From Cryptomeria japonica (taxonomy: Eukaryota > Streptophyta > Pinopsida > Cupressales > Cupressaceae): 64,000 nt of DNA. A program made the position numbers and the translations under genes. Every line of letters begins with the position of its first letter. Position 1 is the first letter of the stretch. Positions 39,301 to 47,782 of the stretch are shown here, in pieces. Below the pieces are notes generated by a model. It saw nothing but the letters and a program-made list of their open reading frames with translations, did not search any database and was not told where the DNA came from. Location: assembly GCF_030272615.1 (NCBI RefSeq), contig NC_081411.1, positions 837,732,136 to 837,796,135 on the forward strand, read 5' to 3'.

Positions 39301-40290
39301 GTGTGCACACACAGTGGAGCCGCTTGCGGCACCCACTGTGTGGGCACACAGTGGACGGCCACGGCCGCCACTGTGTGGCCACACAGTGGGGAGCCGCTAG
39401 CGGCGCCCACTGTGTGGGCACACAATGGTGCCGCGGCGCCACTGTGAGCTCACACAGTGGTGCGCGCGGCCAGCCTCCACTTGAAACCCCAGCGACCGGC
39501 AAGCTTGGTAACCATGGCCGCTTGTTAACTCTTCGGCCCGGCATGAAATCTTCACTGGTAAAAAAAAAGAATGGGTTAAACCCTAGCCCGATAGGGGCTA
39601 GGGAAGTTTAGTTTTTTTTTTAATTATAAAAAAAAGAAAATAATATGTATTTGGGGTTTAGGTAATGGTTAAATAGGAATTTAGAACCCTAATTAGGGTT
39701 GAGGAAATTAAGTGGTAATTTTTAGCAAGTTGAAATGGATTTAGGAGATTAGGATTAAAATATTGGAATATATGTAGAATATATATATAATAATATATAT
39801 GTTTCCATATATATATATATGGGAATATATATATGAATATATATGTATGTTCTTTTTAGTTTAATTGATTTAAGAAATTAAATTATGGATATTCAAAATA
39901 TATGCATAATCTATATGTATATATGTGCATTTTACATGTTCTCAATATTGATTTTAAAAAAAAAAATCGTAAAGGAGAAATTAATTAAAATTACTAAGAC
40001 TTTATAGTCATAGTGGGAAATAAATCTTGAAATATCTTCCCTATATCTTTAGTATGATTAATTTAATAAAACTATAAATTAAATACCTTTGGAGATAGAA
40101 TTTAAACCAGTAGGTTTTTCTGCAATTAAATTATAACTGATTGTCGATGCTTCGTTTGTTTCAGAATGAGCTCGAATTTATTAATGAAATTTTCGTTAAC
40201 GCTTGTCGCAAGAGTGTGCTTGTTAATTAAATTTAGTATCTTTTTAAAAAAAAATTGTTCCGTTTTTGCCCTAAATTTTTGGGCATGACA
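36349..40290 (+). repeat. CHR1 3' LTR
   Basis: Near-identical to 27487-31415. Differences visible by eye include positions near 36915, 37869, 37889, 38511, 38675, 39355 and 39425, plus (TA)n length differences at about 38875-38950 and 39115-39190. It ends GGGCATGACA, followed by the duplicated CGGCC. Confidence 0.95.
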
Positions 40291-40353
40291 CGGCCATGTC
40301 CATATTTCTAGCAGGTCGCGGGGGGTTTATTAGCATGCTGGGCTGCGCGCGCG

Positions 40354-40591
40354 CCACTGTGTGAGCGCACAGTGGGCGCCGCGGCACCATTGTGTGCCCA
40401 CACAGTGGGCGCCGCTGGCGGCACCACTGTGTGCCCACACAGTGGGCGCCGCTGGCGGCACCACTGTGTGGCCACACAGTGGCGGCCATGGCCGTCCACT
40501 GTGTGCCCACACAGTGGGAGCCGCAAGCGGCTCCACTGTGTGTGCACACAGTGGGCGCCGCGCGGTCGTCCACTGTGCGTACACACGGTGG
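40354..40591. repeat. Hairpin cluster of the older solo LTR, seven dyads
   Basis: Seven CCACTGTGTG/CACACAGTGG-type dyads, against six in the younger CHR1 LTRs. Several keep pairing arms although single bases changed. The extra unit is explained by a direct duplication containing the spacer GCGCCGCTGGCGGCACC. (TA)n tracts follow at about 40660-40735 and 40890-40960. Confidence 0.85.
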
Positions 40592-40900
40592 AGCCCGCGG
40601 GGTTCCCATCTTATTTTTTTTTTAAATTTTTTTTTTTAAAATTTACAATAACATTTATTAATATATATATATATATATATAAATATATAAATATATATAT
40701 TTATATATATATATGTATATATATATATATACATGTGGTATTTTCATAAATTTATAAGCATAGATAAAAAGATAAATTTAAATTCTAAATAAAACTTATA
40801 TATAATTTAAAAGAGAATTATTACATGCAAAATTTTAAGCTAATAAAATAAAGGAAAAGATAACCTTAAGTTAAAATAAAAAAAAAAATTAATTATATAT

Positions 40901-40952
<52 letters not shown>

Positions 40953-43486
40953 TTATAAATTAATTTAAATGCATCGATAAAACAAGCTTCTAAATCAATG
41001 TTTAACAAAAACAAATACAATTTAAAGTATTTCACAAAGATACATTATACGTTTCTTTTTTTTTGTAATAAGAAATCCATTAACATGCTTTTTTTTTTTT
41101 AAATAGATTATTCACCTAAAACAACTTCTCTTTCCATCTAAAATACTTATAAAGCTTTCAGCTTAAATAAACTTCTATTTGACTTAATTAAAATATAGGT
41201 AAAAATCTAAATGAAAGCAGACTTTTTATTTCTTTCATAAAACAAGAAGCTTTGCATGCATTACTAATTTGCTTTTCTTTTTCAATTATTCTAGGAGTAA
41301 AATCAAGTCTTTTCTCTTTCTTTAAAACATTTCTATTATATACTACCAAATTTACAGCAATGTTTTCTCTGAACAGTCACAACAATAAAACTTCAAATCT
41401 ATTATTACAAAATTACGACTTGCTTCTCCTTTCTTTTGAATTGAGGCATTTATTCACAACAACTTTACAACAACATCTGCAACTGAAATCAAATATCTTC
41501 GAATTCCATCTTCTGAATAACTTTCATGAATTCCTATCCTCTTTCCTCTGGATTTCCTGCATAATAGAAAACACAAAACTGACCACGGAGTGCTCACCTC
41601 CCAGCCTAGGCTAACTGGTAGCCACCCCCGAGCTCGGAGAACCAATTCCTAGACGGGTACAAACAGGAAAACCCAAAGAAACACAAAGCATACAAATAAT
41701 TCAGACACATTCCCAACCTGGCTTTCACAGCACCACACTCTGGTGGTGAACATTTTCAAAGGGTGGTAGTGGACCAAATACCCTGAGGAGAATCTGCAAG
41801 TATGTAATAACAAGAAGCCACCTCATGGCACAAATAACACATCAAAATCTCAACCCCATAATTCCTTATGCCCCCCAAAGGCATTCTAGCCTTATAACCC
41901 TCCTTATGACCCCCATTGCACAAACAGGCCATGCAGCAAGGGTCACACAAAGATCCCTTGTGATCGCTCTCTAAAGAGAGTCTCTCACTCGAGGGCTGTC
42001 ACTGCTACCACCCTCAAGATCCTCTTCCCTCCCAAGAGAAAGAGGGATCTTGAGAAAACTCCCAAAACACATTCATTCATAACACAAAATCAAAAGATTT
42101 TCAAAAATTCGTTTTCAAGAATACAGATTTTCTTATTCAACAACTTTCAGAAAGAAACAAAAACAGGTCATTAAAAGTAAAAATGAAACCAACCTTAATC
42201 TGCCCAAAGGTTATACTGATATCTGAAGAAGAGCTGCCCAATCCACAATTCTTTATTTTCCTTAATCAATTTCTTTATCCCATAACATTCTTTTCCAAAT
42301 TTTCTTCTGTCTCCAAAAATGGAGAGTGGGTGATTAACCAGCTATTCCCAAAAATCTTCCTTAAGAAGCTCACTCTCTGAGTTCTCACAGGATTCTAAAA
42401 AAAATCAACAAAAAGAAGGAAGAAAGCAAAAATGCAAAAAGACTTTCCTTCCAAGAGGGAAAATCTGGATTTGATTTCACTTCAATTTTCAATTTTCGCT
42501 CAACTCAAAAAAGCCAATTTTTAAAGCGTTAAAAAGATCATAATAAAGTAGAAACTTGCCTAAAATTACCCCTAACCCCTAGGTATACCTTATGGGCTTC
42601 AGGAAACCCTAATAAACTACCCCTAGGAGTTCATTTAACCCATTTTAAACCCCTCTGAAGTTTATTTTCGGGTCAAACATAAGTTGACCACACCAAATAT
42701 TATATTCTCAAAAATATCTTTTTGACAACACATTATTTTATTTAAAATTAATAATAATTAACACTTTCCCATCAAGAGACAAGATAAAATATTAAAATTT
42801 AAATCCACACGTGTCAAGTGACACTAATAAAATACTTTTACAAAAATAAACATGAATTTGTCTCTTGAGGTTTTTACACAATAAATTTAAATAACACATA
42901 ACACACATGCAGCATATACTGATACGAATAAAATACAACACAAACGGGGTGTTGTCTCTCCATATAGACAAACCCTGGCTTTACGAACATACATAAGTCT
43001 AGGTTTGATTCTCCGTAATTTTTCCATGGTCACATGGTAAATTTCCTGCGCATCTCAATTTACACATTAGTACTCCCAAATGTTCATATAAAATATAATT
43101 CAATAATATAACAATGCACATCATTACTTGCATACAATTTTCATCTGCACAGATTGAATACATCTTTTGTCAAGCAAAATTCACATAAGCAATTTTCATC
43201 CCAATTCACATAAACTAAACATACATCATAGTTCTATATTCAAAGTAAAGTCCTGCAAATTCATTAACGACATCTATCATTGCAATATCATTCTATCTAA
43301 TAATCATGTAGTGTTCTATCTCATAAAGCATGTAAGTAAAATATCAATTCATAGCAATGTTATCCAATATCCTGAAGTCATAAAAGTTCTAAATCTCAAA
43401 ATGCATCAAAACAAAGTATCCATAGTAGTCTAAAATATAAAATCCACTGAATGTCAAACTGAGTCGAGGTGAGGCCTCACAAGGTA

Positions 43487-43594
43487 CATATTCAAGTACC
43501 TATCGTACTTGTATTTCATCTTTTTTGATGATGCCTTACTCAAAGAAGGTTGTCCTGAGGAAGACTCAGGCTTGCTATGGGAGAGCTTTGACAT
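43487..43594 (-). pseudogene. E reading frame, first 36 codons
   Basis: Minus-strand ATG at 43594-43592 opens a Ser/Lys-rich N-terminus (MSKLSHSKPESSS...) that runs into the solo LTR at 43481. With one AGGTA copy removed the frame continues exactly at 26716. N-terminal 108 nt plus 3,492 nt gives 3,600 nt with no net frameshift. The start is chosen because it is the first ATG in phase after non-coding sequence. Confidence 0.6.
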
Positions 43595-43768
43595 TCATGC
43601 ATAATGACTACATTCAACACTGATGATTAGCCATTAATCATTATCAAAAATCAATTTTTTCTCAAATGGATCGAAAAATGGGACTCAAAACAGGCCAAGG
43701 AGTATAAACTGCTAAAACAACAGGTCAGAGAAAAAAGTTCGACTTGCTTCTTTACCAACAAAAATTTG

Positions 43769-44928
43769 CACATCGGACTTTAAAGTCCATAGTGTAAATT
43801 TATGAAAGGATATCAACACATTGGACTTTAAAGTCTGAAGTGTTAATCTGGGGAAAGACATTTACATATTGGACTTTAAAGTCTGATATGTTGATAAAAA
43901 ACCTCAAACGAGCACATCGGACTTTAAAGTCCAATGTGCTAACTAGAAAAATTTAGAGGCACATTGGACTTTAAAGTCTGATGTACTTCTTAGGGGAAGG
44001 ATAGCCGGTTGGCATGTCGAGTTTTGAAACCTGACATGCCACCCTATACCTCTTCGCATATTGGACTTTAAAGTCTGATGTGCGAAGGTTAATAGGTCGT
44101 ATATCGGACTTTAAAGTCCGATATGCAGAGGAAACAAATTTTCAGTTCCATACTGGAGTTTAAACTCCGATATGCAGCTTAAGATAGGGGAGGTTTTGGA
44201 GGATGATGAGGTTTTGAAATCTGATTGTTTCTCCAAAGCAAAGGAGGCAATCAAACTTCAAAACCCAATTGTCCTCCATAAGGGAAACCCAAAAATGAGA
44301 AAATCAAACAAAAAGGAAAAAAGAAAGCGAAAACACTTAAACAATAAAAACCCGAAAACAAGAAGCCTACCTATTCCGCTGTGGTGTTTGCAAAATCCGG
44401 ATATTGAGCATGGCGATTGAGAAACAAAGAGGAGAGATCTGGGTTGCAATGAAGGAAAACGGAGGTGGAGGCACATGATAAAAACCAAGGATGAAGATTA
44501 AAATGCAAAGATTAACCTTTAAAAAGTTTTTTAAGAAAAACCCTAATTAGCAATAAATGCTAATTAATATAACTCGTAGTTGCATATCGGGTTTTAAAGT
44601 CCGACATGTAACCTAGGGATACTTGCATGTCAGACTTTAAAACCCAACATGCAACTGACACAAAAGCCCCATGTAGTTCGGGCTTTAAAGTCCGAACTGC
44701 AATCCAAAACAAACTGTAGTTTGGACTTTAAAGTCTGAACTGCAATCTTAAGCAAATAGCAGTTCAGACTTTAAAGTCCTAACTACAGTCAAAACCATAT
44801 GCAGTTCGGACTTTAAAGTCTGAACTGCTGACTACAACAAAACTCAAATACATTTCAGACTTTAAAGTCTGAAGTGTATTTGATTTACAAAGACCCCTGC
44901 AGTTCAGACTTTAAAGTCTGAACTATAG
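43769..44928. repeat. Array of 17 palindromes with core ACTTTAAAGT and variable paired arms
   Basis: Nine units lie at 43769-44180 and eight at 44581-44928. Most share the core GGACTTTAAAGTCC or AGACTTTAAAGTCT. The outer arms differ between units but remain complementary within each: CACATC with GATGTG, GCAGTTC with GAACTGC, GGCATGTC with GACATGCC (44011-44040), CTTCGCATATT with GATGTGCGAAG (44052-44088), and AATACATTTC with GAAGTGTATT (about 44846-44881). Units are 26-38 bp and spaced unevenly. They lie between the right end of E and the start of its reading frame. The 400 bp between the two groups holds no supported gene. Confidence 0.9.
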
Positions 44929-45098
44929 GTTAAACTGCAAATAAAATAAGCAAAGAAAATAATAAAAATGAAAAGCGAAGAATGAAACAAACTAACCGAT
45001 CAAGTCGATTAAGCTCTCCTAGAGACCATAAGGTATGAAATGAACCAGTTTCATAGGGTTGCCTCATGATTTTGGCCAAATTGAAATCGAGGACAACA
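44929..45098 (-). other. E right terminal segment
   Basis: 170 bp from the last palindrome to the end GGACAACA. AT-rich, no frame, no resemblance by eye to the left terminus beyond TGTTG/CAACA. Confidence 0.6.
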
Positions 45099-45414
45099 AT
45101 CATAAAGCATATAAATGAAGCATCAACATACATCAATGTTATCCAAATCATGGAATCATATAAGTTCTAAATCCAGATATAGCTGACATACGTTAGATCA
45201 AGATCATCCAATCAGTGGATCTTTTAGGATTTCAAATTCATAACACATCAAAATGTACACCACAAGGTAAAATGATTCTATAACTTGGTTCATTTGCTTT
45301 TCTCACCAATCTATTCATCTAACATAGCCCATCCTATTGAATTGTAGCATTTATTATTAGGGTCAAACATGGTCAACTAAGTTAATCAAAGCTTGGTTTG
45401 GGGAAGGCCTTACA

Positions 45415-45537
45415 TCCTCCTCCCCTAGAGTTTGACTTACACCTAGAAGTTGCATGAGTAGAATTACGAAGTAGGGACATATCATTTCCCACAATTTCAA
45501 TAAGTTACTCAAAATCTTATCGTGTCTACTAGAAGAA
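45415..45537 (-). other. CHR2 polypurine tract and possible pol remnant
   Basis: Minus-strand CTCTAGGGGAGGAGGA at 45415-45430 adjoins the LTR start TGTAAGGCC, as in CHR1 (AGAGGGGGAGGA then TGTGAGG). The next 100 bp can be read as a degenerate pol C-terminus (an LWEM.CPYF pattern resembling WE...YPHLF), but this is weak. T2 sequence begins near 45538. Confidence 0.45.
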
Positions 45538-47199
45538 TGTGTGTGGGGGAAAAAGCGAGACTAGGTCAATCATGCCCTAATCCTACCTTTTGACACACAT
45601 TACGGAATACAAAAGAGCCTAGAGATATCGCACAATTGGCTACTTCTTTTGGTGAAAGAGAGAGCCACGGGATATCTATTAGGATATCTATTCCCTTGTT
45701 GAAATTGTAAGATTAAGTAGTGCAAGTTCAAACCCTAATCCCAAAATGCAAGTATGAACCAATAGCAAGATTGCAGAATTGAGATTAAACAATGAACAGC
45801 TGTAAATGTAGGGATAAAATAAGAATGCAGATATGTACCCAGAGTTAAAATCGGACTGAAAATGTTTGGGACAGGGGCGCGGATGCCACTATCCTGAAAA
45901 CTGCACCGGAAACCACTGTTCTGCACTCTGGAACACTGTCTAGAAACTGTCTGTAAACTATCTGTCCAGAGGACCAGGGCGCCCAGTGCCTCTGTCCCAG
46001 GGACCAAGGCACCCAATGCCCCTGTCCTGGCAGGACTAGGGTGCCCAGCGCCCCTGTCCCAGTCTTCTGCTCTGCAATTTTACACAGAGTGCTGTTCCAA
46101 CCTTCTCTCTCCGGATCTGTATTCCGCGGCATCGTCCGAATCCCGAAACCTGCAATAATATCTGAAAAAGGGGGAGGGGCGGCTATATAGGGTTTTGCCT
46201 TAGTCAAACCCCAGCTTTGGTGATTTCCACCTCCACGAATAGCCAAGTTGTTTTGTAAAATGTATTGTGTGTGCAGACCTAGTGTGTGTGCAAGGTCCAA
46301 AAATGCAAGAAAGCAAACTAGAGCAACCTAGAAAGTAAACCCTAATTGCTTGCAAATGATAATGTAAAATGCTCTAAATCAAGATGCAATGTGATCTAAA
46401 GCATGAATAAATGATGTATCAAAGCTTATGCAAAGACATGAAAACAATACGAAATCATACCCAACCCTCAAGGGAGGAGTACAAGCCAATCTTCAGTTGG
46501 TAATCTCCTATTGTTCTTCAATGTTTTCCAAGCCCTAAGTGGATGAATGAATTTGATAGATGCTTGATAGAATGATGTTGAATGTTGTTGAAGTCCTCAA
46601 AGATCTGCTCTTTCGCTGCATATGAAGTTCCTGGAAAAATAAATCCGATCTCTTCAAATGAAGAAGGAGAGCTCTTATGTATGAAACCCTAGGTCGTAAA
46701 TTCATATTTTGGCCGACCTAGAGATTGAATATCCTGCCAATTTCTTGGGGTTAAGCTTTATTTTATGATTGGATCATGCTCCCAAAATTTTGGAAAAAAT
46801 GTCCAGGGCCATGTGCACCGGGCGCCACGGTCCCGACAACTTTTCACCAAATTTTCAGGGCCATCGGATATGATGATTTTAGAGAGAATCCTGAAGTTAC
46901 AGGTGATTTCGAGATGTTTTGACCCTGAAACCAAGCCCCCAAGTTCGAAATAGGACTTAATTAGGGTTTTTGATTGAGTGATGCATTGGAGGAATAAAAT
47001 GCGAAGGGCGCGCTTTAGTGAAAAGGGCCCAATTTTATGATGTAGAGAATGATGAAATAGGACCTTAGACCTAATTAATTTGATTAATTAAGTGCTTAAG
47101 GAGAAATGCAATGCAGAATGCAAAATGCACTAAGGTGGGTGCTAAACTAGGTGTGAAATTGTACCACCCTAGCGAGTGCGTACAATTTACGATGCTACA
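45538..47199 (-). repeat. T2 3' LTR, left limit approximate
   Basis: Right end 47199 (minus start TGTAGCATCGTAAA). About 45970-46065 carries GC-rich repeats of the type CAGGGCGCCCAGTGCC / CTGTCCCAGGGACCAAGG. About 46788-46862 carries the long hairpin module also found in T3. The left end is placed at a TGTGTGTGGGGG run by analogy with the T3 LTR start TGTAAAGCG and may be off. Confidence 0.65.
46788..46862. repeat. GC-centred hairpin module in the T2 LTR
   Basis: Outer arms AAAATTTTGGAAAAAATG and its approximate complement CAACTTTTCACCAAATTTT enclose a GC-rich inner stem (GGGCCATGTGCACC against GGGCGCCACGGTCCC). The same layout occurs in T3 at about 58028-58110 and 58646-58730. Confidence 0.7.
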
Positions 47200-47214
47200 T
47201 TTAGCCCCCACTTT
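47200..47214 (-). other. T2 polypurine tract
   Basis: Minus strand AAAGTGGGGGCTAAA directly before the LTR start TGTAGC. T3 has AAAGTGGGAGCTAAA at 53739-53753. Confidence 0.85.
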
Positions 47215-47782
47215 AGCGGTCATATGAGTACTACGTGCATATGCAAGCTAAAGTACATAAAAGTAAACATTACTTTGAAAAAGGATATATCCATAAGATG
47301 TTGGACGAAGCCCCCAGCGGTATCTGCAGTACACAGTTAGGAACCGCACCCTATAAAACACACGTTAGATCACAAAATCACCTAATGCTTACTAGGGAAA
47401 GTGATGAAATCTGTGAGTAGCTATATGCCCCCCCTGTTTTGACTTGCTTATTAGGGAGGTGAAATAGGGTAGCATGTTTACTTGTGACAAATTGTGTAAT
47501 ATAGTATTGATGAGGGGTGTTCACTAAATAGGCTTCAGCAGAGCACTTTTTGGAACATCCTAAAAGTAGGAGAAGGAAAATACGATTCCAATGCAACGAA
47601 CGGTTTGAAAATCGCATCTCCCAAACTCAAGTTATGATAAAATGAATGATAGAGGAGAATTAGGTTTTCAAAAAGTAAAAATAAACAAACAAGAGTATAT
47701 ACTTCGAAAGTGACACTTGTATTCCTCACTTTGTTGATTTTAGAATACTATTTAGTGTAGCGGAGCCCACATAGCCATCATC
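47215..47782. other. T2 segment between PPT and the antisense PMD gene
   Basis: About 570 bp, no supported gene. It is the presumed upstream region of the PMD gene on the plus strand. No convincing TATA box was seen. Confidence 0.4.

Larger units (their letters stand above)
27487..40290 (+). mobile_element. CHR1: full-length Ty3/gypsy chromovirus-type retrotransposon
   Basis: LTRs at 27487-31415 (3,929 bp) and 36349-40290 (3,942 bp); CGGCC duplications at 27482-27486 and 40291-40295. The PBS is complementary to initiator tRNA-Met, one gag-pol frame occupies 31572-36338, and the PPT abuts the 3' LTR. The two LTRs differ by roughly a dozen substitutions plus AT-tract lengths by eye, so the insertion is young. 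All protease, RT, RNase H and integrase motifs are intact. The integrase C-terminus with HDVFHVS.LRKY and a chromodomain-like end points to the Tekay/Del group. A single TAG between gag and the zinc knuckle is the only coding defect seen. Confidence 0.95.
26717..43481 (-). mobile_element. Solo LTR of the CHR1 family, interrupted by CHR1
   Basis: Its own sequence is 26717-27486 and 40296-43481 (about 3.95 kb), complete from TGTGAGGCC (43481, minus) to GGGCATGACA (26717, minus). It is flanked by perfect AGGTA at 26712-26716 and 43482-43486. There is no internal retrotransposon sequence, which is the footprint of recombination between the two LTRs of an earlier element. It lies inside codons of the E reading frame. 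CHR1 inserted in the opposite orientation next to its GC-rich hairpin cluster, duplicating CGGCC. Confidence 0.93.
22301..45098 (-). mobile_element. E: unclassified 6-kb insertion (own sequence 22301-26716 and 43487-45098)
   Basis: The boundaries are fixed by the interrupted CHR2 LTR. Left sequence ...CTATATCAT continues after E as ATCATAAAGCAT, giving a 5-bp duplication ATCAT at 22296-22300 and 45099-45103. E starts TGTTGGGTG and ends GGACAACA. A retroviral-type integration is suggested by the TG...CA ends and 5-bp duplication, but the two ends show no LTR similarity by eye. It contains one long minus-strand reading frame of no recognised family and a cluster of 17 palindromes. No RT, integrase or transposase motif was seen. 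It could be a non-autonomous retroelement that lost an LTR, or a different class. Confidence 0.8.
20148..45414 (-). mobile_element. CHR2: chromovirus-like LTR, interrupted by E
   Basis: The left part is 20148-22300 and the right part 45099-45414. The minus-strand start is TGTAAGGCC at 45414 and the end is ...GGCATGACA at 20148, like the CHR1 LTR (TGTGAGGCC...GGGCATGACA). Shared blocks with the CHR1 LTR include the stretch at about 21800-22100 (versus 42810-43090) and a hairpin cluster. Other parts are strongly diverged, so this is a related older subfamily. To the right, a PPT-like CTCTAGGGGAGGAGGA (minus) identifies it as a 3' LTR. Confidence 0.8.

Noticed and set aside
43769-44928. CRISPR array
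   Set aside because: Units are palindromes of variable sequence with uneven spacing in a plant transposon; no uniform direct repeat and no cas genes.
45735-46300. Minus-strand frames with GHW/PWSLGQ-like repeats in the T2 LTR
   Set aside because: They come from GC-rich GGCGCCC/GGGACC repeats in the LTR and have no domain.
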